Of a stretch of DNA of 64,000 bases, positions 7,557-16,843 are shown one piece after another. A program made the translations under genes and the position numbers. Source of the stretch: Membranihabitans maritimus (GTDB lineage Bacteria; Bacteroidota; Bacteroidia; Chitinophagales; Saprospiraceae). The notes beneath the pieces are model-generated. The model had not been told where the DNA came from, made no database searches, and worked only from the letters and a program-made list of their open reading frames with translations. The DNA lies in assembly GCF_021729145.1 (NCBI RefSeq), contig NZ_JAJSLW010000006.1:186001-250000 (forward strand), written 5' to 3'. Position 1 is the first letter of the stretch; the number at the start of each line of letters is the position of its first letter.

Positions 7557-9716
7557 TTAATCCAGGTAAATTAAATATTTTTTTAAATCGGGATACTTTT
7601 CTATTCTTTCAGTCGTAAATCCTTCATCTCCAATCTCTTGCAAATTGTCGAATGCCACAATCAAAGCATTTTTATACCCCATTTTCTTAATTTCGAACAA
7701 CCGCTCATTTGCTGAATCAAATGTAGGGTATATGCCTATATAATACGAAATAAAATCCGTATTCATTTTTTTTTCGATCAAAGCGTCATTCGTATCGGTG
7801 AATAAATCTCCTCTATAGACTTGTTTGGTAGTCACAAATTTTATCCTGTAATACAAACCCGTAGTTCGCCTATTAAAAAGTCCATAATCATCTCTCAAAT
7901 ACTCTTTATTTTGAATCTGCGGGTCGAATTTCATTTCAAATGAAACTGGTAAATTTTCCGTATTTAATAATTGAACTTCAATTCGACGATTCAAATTCTG
8001 TCCAGGTAAAAATGGCTCTCCATCCACGAAATTCTTCACAAATGGGTATTGTCCGCCAAATGTCCATATCTTAATTTTATCTGGTGGGACCCCATTTCTC
8101 GTCAGGTATTCTGCAATTTCTTCACCTTTTAAATAGGATTGGAACAAATTCTGTCCAGTCGTATGCTCCCTATTAGAATATACTTTTACCAGGAACTCAA
8201 TATGAGGATATTGTCTATAATATTGCAGGATTTCTTCTAGTTTTGAAATTGTACCTTTAACCAGTACAGGACCATTATCCTTATAAAAAATAGGTTCAAC
8301 CTCCCTTCGGGACAATATATTCATCTTGTCACCACCCAGATTCGAACGGAAAGATTCGTACTCTCTATTTTGCGTGAATAATACGGGAATTTTATTGGTC
8401 CGCTGTGCTTCTATCGGATGATCATAAAACAATCCATATATATCATATCCACCTTCTCCACCAGGTCTGTTTGATACGAGAAGGGCTTCCTCTCCGGAAG
8501 GAGAAATTCTAAAATTAATTTCGTCCATTCCACTATTAATCGGCCTTAACAAGTTTGATGGTTCTGTCCAATGCCCCGTTTCTTCCTCAAATATAGACGT
8601 GAATACATCATACCCCCCCATACTTTTTTCACAGTTGGAACTAAAATATAGATTCCTCCCATCTTTGGTTAAAAAAGGTGAAATTTCATGAAAATTGGAA
8701 TTTATTCCTGGCCCCAGATTCTCAATACTCCATTTACCTGCTTTTTTAAAAGAAACATATAAATCATAGCCTCCATATCCCCCTTCCCTGTTGCTGGAAA
8801 ATAGTATGGTTGAATCATTAAAGAAAAATAAATCTCTATCCCCTAATTCAGAATTATAAACAGGATGATTCCACTTCTTCAATAATCTTTCCGATTGGTT
8901 CTGTACCGAATCCACAACTGTTTTGGATAAGTTATTTTTATCTGAATATTCAAAAAATGCAACCATCCCATCCTGGTTAAAATCCAACAATACTTCATCT
9001 TCATGAGTAAAAAAACCCTCATTCATAGGAGCAACATTAGCCCAAACTCCCTGATTAATCGATGATGAATACATATTAAGATTATCACTATGATAGTTTC
9101 CCTCCCCAATGGTTATATCCGATCTATTGAAATCCCGGGATGAGGAGAAATATATCCTGTCTGAAATATTAGGGGAATAAATTGGCCTTAGTTCATTTCT
9201 GATCGAATTAACTACACTTCCAATATTTTCCATAAAATACGCATCAGATCTTTCAGGAGAATCAATTCCTACCCCTACCTGATTCAAATAATAATAACTT
9301 ATAGTCTTGAATTGAGCATTTGTACTTTCACGGAGGTATCTTTTATATAAATCTGCTGCCTCTGAAAATGAATTTATTGCATGAAGTGCCCGGGCCTTGT
9401 AATACCAAAAAAAATTATCTACCCGTCTTTCACTTTCAATAATTTTATCCATCTCTTCCAATGCGTTTTCGGGATATCCAAAGTCCAGGTACAATCTTGA
9501 CAAACTTAATCGAGCATCCTCATCTTTTGGCTTTCTTTTCAAATAAAGATCATAGTATTTACGAGCGTCATTAAATGCGCCGTTTTTATGAAATTCACCT
9601 GCTACTTTAATTAATTCGTCCGAATGGGCCTGTGCAGCCAGTTTGGCCGATGGGAATATCAAATAGCCAATTATTTGAAGTGCAAAAAAAAAGTGGGGTT
9701 TAAAAAAATAATTCAT
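7557..9716 (-). CDS. OmpA-family envelope protein with TPR and PD40 repeats
   Basis: About 719 residues. After a signal peptide (MNYFFKPHFFF...AAQA) come TPR-like helices, then WD40-like PD40 beta-propeller repeats (IYFSSSRDFNRS, ILFSSNREGGYGGYDLY, LYFSSNCEKSMGGYD, ALLVSNRPGGEGGYD), an OmpA-like peptidoglycan-binding domain ending NLNRRIEVQLL, and a C-terminal SPOR-like segment (YYIGIYPTFDSANERLFEI). This architecture recalls PorE-type proteins that anchor envelope complexes to peptidoglycan, but no such role is proven. A frame extension to 9746 would overlap the E2 gene; the ATG at 9716, directly after the E2 stop, gives a proper signal peptide. Confidence 0.82.
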   Translation of the reverse strand: MNYFFKPHFFFALQIIGYLIFPSAKLAAQAHSDELIKVAGEFHKNGAFNDARKYYDLYLKRKPKDEDARLSLSRLYLDFGYPENALEEMDKIIESERRVDNFFWYYKARALHAINSFSEAADLYKRYLRESTNAQFKTISYYYLNQVGVGIDSPERSDAYFMENIGSVVNSIRNELRPIYSPNISDRIYFSSSRDFNRSDITIGEGNYHSDNLNMYSSSINQGVWANVAPMNEGFFTHEDEVLLDFNQDGMVAFFEYSDKNNLSKTVVDSVQNQSERLLKKWNHPVYNSELGDRDLFFFNDSTILFSSNREGGYGGYDLYVSFKKAGKWSIENLGPGINSNFHEISPFLTKDGRNLYFSSNCEKSMGGYDVFTSIFEEETGHWTEPSNLLRPINSGMDEINFRISPSGEEALLVSNRPGGEGGYDIYGLFYDHPIEAQRTNKIPVLFTQNREYESFRSNLGGDKMNILSRREVEPIFYKDNGPVLVKGTISKLEEILQYYRQYPHIEFLVKVYSNREHTTGQNLFQSYLKGEEIAEYLTRNGVPPDKIKIWTFGGQYPFVKNFVDGEPFLPGQNLNRRIEVQLLNTENLPVSFEMKFDPQIQNKEYLRDDYGLFNRRTTGLYYRIKFVTTKQVYRGDLFTDTNDALIEKKMNTDFISYYIGIYPTFDSANERLFEIKKMGYKNALIVAFDNLQEIGDEGFTTERIEKYPDLKKYLIYLD

Positions 9717-9717
9717 T

Positions 9718-11037
9718 TTAAAAATCGTCTTCATCAAATGATTCAAACTTTGTAGCTATTTCCTTGAGAAAAGAACCTCCAAGGTAACCATCAATAATTC
9801 TATGATCAAAAGATAATGACAGATACATTTTTTGCCTGATCCCAATAAAATCACCTTCGGCAGTTTCTATAACTGCAGGTTTCTTCTTGATCGCACCAGC
9901 AGCCAATATAGCTACTTCCGGTTGGTTAATAATTGGGGTTCCAATCAAATTATCAAAGGTCCCAATATTACTTATGGTAAAAGTTCCCTGCCTAATTTCA
10001 TCAGCTTTCAAAGCATTTTTTCGTGCTCTTGAAATTAAGTCATTCGATTGTTTAGCAAGTCCTGCCAGGCTATACTGGTCTGCATTTTTAACAACCGGTA
10101 CAATTAGTGTGTGATCCGGAAGAGCAGTTGCGATTCCGATATTAATATATTTCTTTAAAATTACTTTATCACCTTCCACACTTGAATTCAGGTAAGGAAA
10201 CTCCCTCAATAATTCAGACAATATTTTTAAAAAGATAGGGGTATAGGTCAACTTAACTCCGTATTTCTCCTGAAACTTGACTTTATTTCTATTCCTCCAT
10301 TCAACCATTTTTGTCATATCAGCCTCGATTACTGAGGTAACATGTGCGGCCGTTTCTTTTGATCGTATCATATGTTTAGAGATGGTGGATCTAACCCGAG
10401 TCATATTCACTACCTCTTCCAGATCACTATCATGTGATGACTTCGTTACATTCTCTTCAAATGCCTCAACGATATCTTCTTCTTTGCTAGCTTTTTGTTG
10501 CTCTTTACTTCCATCATCAGATTTTAGAATAAGAAACTCCATAACGTCCTGCTTAGTCACCCTTCCCCCCATACCAGTTCCCTGTATGCTTTCCAATTCC
10601 TCTTTTGAAATATTTTCTTTTCGGGCAATCGTACGAACCAAAGGTGAGTAAAAGCGATCTTTTTTATCCTTTAACTTCCGTACAGTTTCATTAACAACTA
10701 CGGAGGTGGGAACTTCGGGTGTGGTATGTTCGTTTCCGTTGTTGGCACCATTCGTATCAGTATCAGCAATCAACTTGCTATGCTTACCATCATCCCCTTC
10801 CGTCTCTATAACTGCTATAACATCCCCTACATTAACTACCTGATCCACAGTTGCTTTCAACTCAACAACCTTCCCTGCTACCGGAGAAGGTATCTCAGAA
10901 TCCACTTTATCTGTAGCCACTTCCAGTATAATTTCATCATGATCAATTGTTTGTCCCTCTTCTACCAACCAATTAAGTATGGTAGCTTCAAAAATAGATT
11001 CTCCCATTTTAGGCATCACTAATTCATAATTTGCCAT
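9718..11037 (-). CDS. 2-oxo acid dehydrogenase E2 (dihydrolipoamide acyltransferase)
   Basis: The core acyltransferase of a pyruvate, 2-oxoglutarate or branched-chain 2-oxo acid dehydrogenase. An N-terminal lipoyl domain has the lipoylated lysine in EVATDKVDSE (K44). A charged linker, a peripheral subunit-binding domain (SPLVRTIARKENIS through GRVTKQDV) and the catalytic domain follow, with SFDHRIIDG (His412, Asp416). No E1 or E3 gene is in the window, so the complex cannot be assigned; sequence style fits the branched-chain/generic E2 class of Bacteroidota. It lies 37 nt after cinA and directly abuts the OmpA-family gene. Confidence 0.92.
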   Translation of the reverse strand: MANYELVMPKMGESIFEATILNWLVEEGQTIDHDEIILEVATDKVDSEIPSPVAGKVVELKATVDQVVNVGDVIAVIETEGDDGKHSKLIADTDTNGANNGNEHTTPEVPTSVVVNETVRKLKDKKDRFYSPLVRTIARKENISKEELESIQGTGMGGRVTKQDVMEFLILKSDDGSKEQQKASKEEDIVEAFEENVTKSSHDSDLEEVVNMTRVRSTISKHMIRSKETAAHVTSVIEADMTKMVEWRNRNKVKFQEKYGVKLTYTPIFLKILSELLREFPYLNSSVEGDKVILKKYINIGIATALPDHTLIVPVVKNADQYSLAGLAKQSNDLISRARKNALKADEIRQGTFTISNIGTFDNLIGTPIINQPEVAILAAGAIKKKPAVIETAEGDFIGIRQKMYLSLSFDHRIIDGYLGGSFLKEIATKFESFDEDDF

Positions 11038-11074
11038 GACCGTATTTCATTTTATTGTAGTAAAAGTAAAAGTT

Positions 11075-12310
11075 TTATCCCTTACTTAAAAATTTATATA
11101 TCATATGCATACCTCTATTGAAGGTGTGCTCTATTATTCCCGCCCGACTGCTTCGAAAAGAAAACTTTTGTACCAGTATCCTTTCTTTATTTCCTACAGC
11201 AACAAAAACTGTTCCTACAGGTTTATCCTTCGTGCCTCCACCGGGTCCCGCAATTCCCGTGGTCACAATACCTATATCACAATTAGTTGCGTTACAAAGA
11301 CCGGCTAACATTTCTCTAGCACATTCTTCACTAACTGCACCATATGTATCTAGTACATGTGAACTTACATTCAACAAATTTTCCTTTATTTCATTGGCAT
11401 ATGAAATAACAGAACCCAAAAAATATTCTGATGCCCCTGGAACAGATGTGATTTTATGAGCGATATAACCACCTGTACAACTCTCACCCGTAGCCATCAT
11501 CAATCCTCTCTCCTTCAATAACTCACCCATAATGGTTGCCCATTCATTGTGATTCTCAGCAATATAAAAATCTTGAAGACGCGTTATAATCTTTTCTTTA
11601 AAATAATTAATTTTGCTATGTCCACTTCCTTTCTCCTTTACTTCCGTTAACCGAAGACGAACACCTCCGTGATACGGAAGATATGCGATCGAAATATTTC
11701 TGGGAAATTCCTTGATAATATCCAAAATAGTATCGACAACATCTGTTTCCCCTATCCCGGCTGTAAACAAGGTCACCCTCTCCTGGTTCAAAGACTTCAA
11801 TGAAGGCAATACATAAGTGTTGAACAAAAACTTCATTTCAGTAGGAACCCCTGGAAAGAAATAAAACAATATCCCTTTCTGGTGAATCCGGAGCCCTGGA
11901 GCCGTCCCTACATTATTGTCCAATACTTCAGCTATTTCCGGCAATGTATATTGGCGTGCATGTTGTGCTGACATTGTCCGGTTTTTGTTTTCAAAATAGG
12001 ATTTAATACGTTTTCTGGTATGCTCGTGGACTACCAAGTCGCAATTAAAAAATTTTGCTATTGACAAAAGTGTCATATCGTCAGAGGTAGGGCCTAGCCC
12101 TCCGCTAACCAAAACTATTGCCGCATCTTTAGATGCTCTATTTAAGGTCAATGTAATATCATCTACACGGTCTCCTATAGTATATTTTGAAACGACATTC
12201 CATCCCAAGGAGGCCAAACTTAACCCAAGCCATGATGAATTCGTATCAGTAATCTGCCCCAAAAGCAATTCATCCCCAATGGTTACAATCGACACACAAT
12301 CACTCCTCAT
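11075..12310 (-). CDS. cinA: CinA family protein (nicotinamide mononucleotide deamidase-like)
   Basis: 411 residues with both CinA domains. The N-terminal MoCF/COG1058 domain opens IVTIGDELLLGQITDTNS, and has GGLGPTSDDMT, linked in other species to ADP-ribose pyrophosphatase activity. The C-terminal PncC domain has ATGESCTGG and TGIAGPGGGTKDKPVG and is linked to NMN deamidation in NAD recycling. The ATG at 12310 overlaps the end of birA by 11 nt, suggesting translational coupling. Confidence 0.93.
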   Translation of the reverse strand: MRSDCVSIVTIGDELLLGQITDTNSSWLGLSLASLGWNVVSKYTIGDRVDDITLTLNRASKDAAIVLVSGGLGPTSDDMTLLSIAKFFNCDLVVHEHTRKRIKSYFENKNRTMSAQHARQYTLPEIAEVLDNNVGTAPGLRIHQKGILFYFFPGVPTEMKFLFNTYVLPSLKSLNQERVTLFTAGIGETDVVDTILDIIKEFPRNISIAYLPYHGGVRLRLTEVKEKGSGHSKINYFKEKIITRLQDFYIAENHNEWATIMGELLKERGLMMATGESCTGGYIAHKITSVPGASEYFLGSVISYANEIKENLLNVSSHVLDTYGAVSEECAREMLAGLCNATNCDIGIVTTGIAGPGGGTKDKPVGTVFVAVGNKERILVQKFSFRSSRAGIIEHTFNRGMHMIYKFLSKG

Positions 12311-13100
12311 TCAATAAAAATTTAATTTGCTTAAAATCATATTTTCTCTCGACTCCTTCAACTTCGACCACAAGTTCACCCGTACATAATACATCAACTA
12401 TGATCCCTCTTTTATACTCCTGATCCACCAGATCAAAGAATGAAAAATCCTCATCATAGCCAAAAAGGTATGTCAAATAAATTTCTTTAAGACTTTTTCC
12501 ATTTTCTGCAAGATTATAAAACCTCTTTAGGTGCCCATAAAGGTCTATCCTTAAATCAGATATATTATATTCTTTGTCCGAAACCATTTTCAAAGATGTA
12601 GCATTAAATAAATATTTATCAAAATCATCCTGGTTAACATTCATTCCTATTCCTACGACTGAGTTTTTCACATGATTTCCGGAAAATGTGTTTTTAATAA
12701 GCAGCCCTGCTATTTTTTTTCGATCTACCAGGATATCATTAGGCCATTTAATCTGTATTCTTTCATCTTTTATAAATTGACGTAATAACTCCGTACAAGC
12801 CAATGAAGTTATAAAATGCAACTTAAATGGTTCTTTGGCGTTTATAAAGTCAGGATACAGAATTATTGACATTAATAAATTTGCTCCGGGTATAGACACC
12901 CATTCACTGCCAATTTGTCCGACTCCTTCGGTCTGAAAATCAGCAGATATGACAGTAAATGCAGGTGGATTGCTTTTTGCTATTAATTCTATACCGTAGC
13001 GATTGGTACTGGAAATAGAACTAAAGTGTTTAAAATGATCAAATTCAGCCAACTTATCAGTAAATTTGTAATTAGAAAATAAAAAAGGAATAATTTGCAA
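12300..13100 (-). CDS. birA: Biotin--[acetyl-CoA-carboxylase] ligase
   Basis: Attaches biotin to carboxylase carrier domains such as the partner of the carboxyltransferase at 3811. 266 residues without the N-terminal DNA-binding domain of E. coli BirA. Visible motifs are SSTN, IKWPNDILVDRKKIAGLLIK (with the catalytic lysine region) and GIGMNVNQ. The adenylate-binding loop reads GVGQIGSEW where the family usually has GRG(R/Q)xGxxW, so the first Arg is replaced by Val. No ATG fits; the TTG at 13100 shares the palindrome TTGCAA with the TTG start of rsfS on the other strand. Confidence 0.9.
   Translation of the reverse strand: MQIIPFLFSNYKFTDKLAEFDHFKHFSSISSTNRYGIELIAKSNPPAFTVISADFQTEGVGQIGSEWVSIPGANLLMSIILYPDFINAKEPFKLHFITSLACTELLRQFIKDERIQIKWPNDILVDRKKIAGLLIKNTFSGNHVKNSVVGIGMNVNQDDFDKYLFNATSLKMVSDKEYNISDLRIDLYGHLKRFYNLAENGKSLKEIYLTYLFGYDEDFSFFDLVDQEYKRGIIVDVLCTGELVVEVEGVERKYDFKQIKFLLNEE
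13061..13068 (+). promoter_or_regulatory. Putative -7 box for rsfS-ftsH
   Basis: TAAATTTG matches the Bacteroidota TAnnTTTG element, 27 nt before the rsfS start, inside birA. No clear TTG lies at the expected upstream spacing, so support is partial. Confidence 0.4.
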
Positions 13101-13478
13101 GCGAAGTTAAAAGAAAACCCGCAATATAAGCGAGAACATTTGAATGACTTTATAATCGAAAAAATTCAGGACCATAAAGGTAAAAATATTTTAAAATTTG
13201 ACTTAAGATCCCTAGAAACCCCGCCTACGGATTTTTTTATCATTTGTGAGGCAGATTCTGTTACACATGTTAAATCTATAGCAGGAAATTTAGAAAAAGA
13301 CATTAAAGACGAAATAGGCCTGTTCCCCAGCTATACAGATGGGAAAACACAATCGACATGGATAGCAATAGATTATTTCACAACGATTATTCACGTCTTT
13401 TATAGTGAGACAAGAAAGTTTTATGACTTAGAGGGACTTTGGCAAGATGCTGAAATCACCGAGTACGAAAATATATAA
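13095..13478 (+). CDS. rsfS: Ribosomal silencing factor RsfS
   Basis: Binds ribosomal protein uL14 and blocks subunit joining under starvation. The 127-residue protein contains the RsfS/Iojap core: DFIIEKIQDHKGKNILKFDL, PTDFFIICEADSVTHVKSIA, and STWIAIDYFTTIIHVF. No ATG is available; TTG at 13095 is assumed, with another TTG at 13140 that would leave only a few residues before the core. It precedes ftsH by 6 nt, an arrangement common in Bacteroidota. Confidence 0.92.
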   Translation: MQAKLKENPQYKREHLNDFIIEKIQDHKGKNILKFDLRSLETPPTDFFIICEADSVTHVKSIAGNLEKDIKDEIGLFPSYTDGKTQSTWIAIDYFTTIIHVFYSETRKFYDLEGLWQDAEITEYENI

Positions 13479-13484
13479 ATTAGA

Positions 13485-15458
13485 ATGGACAACAACAAGA
13501 ACAATAAAAAGAACTCCAATAATAAAAAAGGTAATAAATTCAATATTTATTGGATATATGGAATAATAATTCTTTTACTTCTGTTTTTTAATATTATTGG
13601 ATCCGGATTTGGTGGAGGACAGGAAATAGACTATAAAAAGTTTAAAAGCCTGGCTGAAAACGGAGATATAAATCGCCTCGAAATAGTCAACAAAAGTGAA
13701 GCAAAAGTTTTTATCAAAAAATCACGGCTTGACTCTGAAGAATTCAAAGATATATCACAAGATGCGTTTTCGCTGAATCAACCTCATTATACTTTCAACA
13801 TAGGAACCGTTGATGCCCTGGAAACACGTCTTGAGAAAATTAATTCAGAACTCGCAGAGGAGAATCAACTGTATCCGGTTTACAAAACTGAATATAGCTG
13901 GACATCCGCCTTAACATACATTATTCCAATAGTACTTATTATAGCTATTTGGATATTTATTATGAGAAGAATGAGTGGAGGTGCCGGTGGACCCGGAGCT
14001 CAAATATTTAATATTGGTAAATCAAAAGCTACTTTATTTGACAAAGACACTAAAGTCAATGTGACTTTTCAAGATGTAGCCGGACTGGATGAAGCCAAAG
14101 AAGAAGTAATGGAAGTGGTCGATTTCCTCAAAAACCCTAAAAAGTATACTTCCCTGGGAGGTAAAATACCCAAAGGAGTTTTGTTGGTTGGCCCTCCGGG
14201 AACAGGGAAAACACTTCTTGCCAAAGCTGTTGCAGGAGAGGCTGAAGTACCTTTTTTTACGATTAGTGGATCCGACTTTGTAGAAATGTTTGTAGGTGTA
14301 GGTGCCTCAAGGGTAAGGGACCTTTTTAGACAAGCACGAGAAAAGGCACCTTGTATTATTTTTATTGATGAAATCGATGCCATAGGAAGAGCCAGAGGAA
14401 GAAACAGTATTCAGGGAGGTAATGACGAACGTGAAAATACCCTTAATCAACTTCTTGTAGAAATGGACGGATTCTCCAGTGAAAAAGGGGTAATACTTAT
14501 GGCTGCTACCAATCGACCGGATGTTCTGGACACAGCACTGCTACGACCCGGAAGATTTGACAGACAAATAGGAATAGATCGCCCGGATCTAAATGGACGT
14601 GAACAAATATTTGAAGTTCATCTAAAACATATAAAGGTATCTGTTGATGTCAATGCAGAAGTATTAGCTGAGATGACTCCTGGTTTTGCCGGTGCTGAAA
14701 TTGCCAACGTTTGTAACGAAGCAGCCTTAATTGCAGCCCGTAGAGACAAGAAGAAAGTTGACATGGAAGACTTCAATTACGCCCTGGACAAAGTGATTGG
14801 AGGTCTGGAAAAGAAAAATAAACTTATTTCTCCAAGTGAGAAAAAAGTAATAGCATACCACGAAGCGGGCCATGCAATTTGCGGTTGGTTTTTGGAACAT
14901 GCTTCACCTCTTGTAAAAGTCACTATTGTTCCTAGGGGAATAGGCACTTTGGGTTATGCTCAATATTTGCCCAAAGAAGAATATATTACCAGTACAGAGC
15001 AATTGTTAGATCGTATGTGTATGACTTTTGGAGGAAGAGCAGCCGAAAGTATCATTTTTGGAAAGGTAAGCACTGGTGCACAAAACGACCTGGATCAAAT
15101 TACTAAAATGGCGTACAGTATGATCGCTATCTATGGTATGAATGATAATGTGGGTAATATTTCTTTCCACGGTTTGCAAAAAGATCAAATAAACAAACCT
15201 TACAGTGAAGAAACCTCCGCATTGATTGATTCGGAAGTCAGGAAAATGGTTCAGTTCCAATTCGAAAGGGCAAAAGCTCTATTGACAGATAAAAGGGAAG
15301 AACTTGAAATTCTTGCCAAAGCATTATTAGAGCGGGAAGTAGTCGTAAAAAGTGACCTGGAAGAACTCATAGGCCCACGACCTTTTCCCGAACCTGAAAA
15401 ACTAAAAAATGATGAAGTATCAGTGACTTCGGAAGATGAAAATACATCGGTGGAGTAA
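13485..15458 (+). CDS. ftsH: ATP-dependent zinc metalloprotease FtsH
   Basis: A membrane-anchored AAA+ protease for membrane quality control and regulator turnover. 657 residues: a short Asn/Lys-rich N terminus, two transmembrane segments (about 24-42 and 142-160) flanking a periplasmic domain, a Gly-rich linker, the AAA+ domain with Walker A GPPGTGKT (about 236-243) and Walker [13 protein letters not shown], and the peptidase domain with zinc motif HEAGH (about 459-463). The C terminus is acidic. It is the second gene of the rsfS-ftsH unit and converges on porQ. Confidence 0.97.
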   Translation: MDNNKNNKKNSNNKKGNKFNIYWIYGIIILLLLFFNIIGSGFGGGQEIDYKKFKSLAENGDINRLEIVNKSEAKVFIKKSRLDSEEFKDISQDAFSLNQPHYTFNIGTVDALETRLEKINSELAEENQLYPVYKTEYSWTSALTYIIPIVLIIAIWIFIMRRMSGGAGGPGAQIFNIGKSKATLFDKDTKVNVTFQDVAGLDEAKEEVMEVVDFLKNPKKYTSLGGKIPKGVLLVGPPGTGKTLLAKAVAGEAEVPFFTISGSDFVEMFVGVGASRVRDLFRQAREKAPCIIFIDEIDAIGRARGRNSIQGGNDERENTLNQLLVEMDGFSSEKGVILMAATNRPDVLDTALLRPGRFDRQIGIDRPDLNGREQIFEVHLKHIKVSVDVNAEVLAEMTPGFAGAEIANVCNEAALIAARRDKKKVDMEDFNYALDKVIGGLEKKNKLISPSEKKVIAYHEAGHAICGWFLEHASPLVKVTIVPRGIGTLGYAQYLPKEEYITSTEQLLDRMCMTFGGRAAESIIFGKVSTGAQNDLDQITKMAYSMIAIYGMNDNVGNISFHGLQKDQINKPYSEETSALIDSEVRKMVQFQFERAKALLTDKREELEILAKALLEREVVVKSDLEELIGPRPFPEPEKLKNDEVSVTSEDENTSVE

Positions 15459-15596
15459 TAATCATTTTGTCAATTAAGCAACAAAATATAGAACCACTTC
15501 TGAAAAGTACTGCATATTTACCATTAAAAATATATGAATATTGTCCCTCCAGGTAAGTCAATATTGGATCAATATTAATTTGTGGAAGGGAATATA

Positions 15597-16685
15597 TTAG
15601 AATCTCCTGGGAGCAACCTTTTTATCACCAAAAATATTGAGAGAAAGTGATAAATGATGAACACCAGTGTCAAAATAAAGACGTTCCCAGGAATAATCAA
15701 TTTTAAGTTCTTTAACGGCTATACCAAATCCCAGGGCAATGCCTTCAAGTGAACGTATATTTTCTATTCCAAGTTGGCGGTTCTGCAAGTGGTCATATGA
15801 AAATCGCAACCAAAACTTTTCCGGTTTTCCAAAGCTCATCTGCCCACCCACTACCATGTGGGCAAATATTTCGCGAACCAAATTTTCAATGCGGGAAGAT
15901 TCTGACGAGCCGCCATTATCAAAATCATTTTGTGATTCATCAAATGGATTTAAATAGCTGAGACGGTTCCAATAATTTAGCTTTTGAAATTTTAAAAATA
16001 ATTCAAGCGGTAAATATCTTAACTTTTTGCTACCATATATAGACAGGTCCCAGTTAATAGGGGTTCGTTCGGTCTCAAATGGAATAATCTCATGGCCCAA
16101 ATTGCTGATTGATAGCCCTACAGCGGAATTATCACCCAAACTGTACACACTGCCAATATCAACACTTAGAATATGGGAATTGTAGGAATCAATATTCCGT
16201 AAATGATAATTCAATGCGATCCCAATTCTCAAATCCTGAGAAAGTGCTCGAGAAGTTCCCAAAGAGATACTGCTTGAACTTGACCTAAAAGTACCAATAT
16301 TACGACCTTCTGCATCATATCTATCTGTTTCTCCAAAAGAGGTTTGCAATAATCTCACACCAATTGGCCAAATACTATCCAATTGAAGTACAGAAGTAAG
16401 AGAAAAGACAGATATTTTTGAAGGATAAAAAGAAGAATTAACTCCTACTTCCCCATTGAGTGTTCCCGTAAGAATTCCAGGATTAATACCCCATTGGTTA
16501 ACATCATTCATTGACCGGGATCCGTTCGTTCCACTTAATGCTACTCCGCTTGCACCATAATAATTATCTAAAGGAACAAAACCATTATATGATTCATTTT
16601 GTGCATTTACTGAACACACCATCATAATACCCAAAGGAAAAAACCACAAACGCAGCCCAAACTGCAGATGGTCTCGTAAAAACAT
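15597..16685 (-). CDS. porQ: PorQ-like type IX secretion system protein
   Basis: An outer-membrane beta-barrel related to PorQ, an accessory of the T9SS that anchors cargo on the cell surface. After a signal peptide ending near SVNAQ, it shows the family's pattern of short barrel strands, an NxxGINPGIL segment, FGETDRYDAEGRNIG, and LPLELFLKFQKLNYWNRLSY like the PorQ block on hydrophobic strands. A longer frame to 16709 exists, but a TACATTTG box at 16728-16721 would leave almost no leader for it, so the ATG at 16685 is preferred. T9SS cargo genes lie 30 kb away. The family call rests on overall pattern and could be a related PorV/PorP-like barrel. Confidence 0.65.
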   Translation of the reverse strand: MFLRDHLQFGLRLWFFPLGIMMVCSVNAQNESYNGFVPLDNYYGASGVALSGTNGSRSMNDVNQWGINPGILTGTLNGEVGVNSSFYPSKISVFSLTSVLQLDSIWPIGVRLLQTSFGETDRYDAEGRNIGTFRSSSSSISLGTSRALSQDLRIGIALNYHLRNIDSYNSHILSVDIGSVYSLGDNSAVGLSISNLGHEIIPFETERTPINWDLSIYGSKKLRYLPLELFLKFQKLNYWNRLSYLNPFDESQNDFDNGGSSESSRIENLVREIFAHMVVGGQMSFGKPEKFWLRFSYDHLQNRQLGIENIRSLEGIALGFGIAVKELKIDYSWERLYFDTGVHHLSLSLNIFGDKKVAPRRF

Positions 16686-16720
16686 ATACTTTCCAATAGG
16701 GGCTATCATATCATTCTTCT

Positions 16721-16728
16721 CAAATGTA
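16721..16728 (-). promoter_or_regulatory. Putative -7 box for the porQ-like gene
   Basis: On the minus strand TACATTTG matches TAnnTTTG exactly and lies between the terminator of the upstream foldase gene and porQ. It predicts a leader of about 30 nt to the chosen start. No convincing -33 TTG was found. Confidence 0.45.
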
Positions 16729-16774
16729 GTATCAACAACATAAAGTAGGCATTAACAGTCTTGATAGCAAAGGT

Positions 16775-16810
16775 AAATAAAAAAAGCTGTCCTAACTAGA
16801 ACAGCTTTTT
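16775..16810 (-). terminator. Intrinsic terminator after the PpiD-like gene
   Basis: Inverted repeat AAAAAGCTGT (16781-16790) and ACAGCTTTTT (16801-16810) with a 10-nt loop. On the minus strand the stem is followed by a T-rich tail. The A/T flanks make it potentially bidirectional. Confidence 0.8.
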
Positions 16811-16843
16811 GAGTAACTATTGTATTTCAACGACCCCGTTAAT

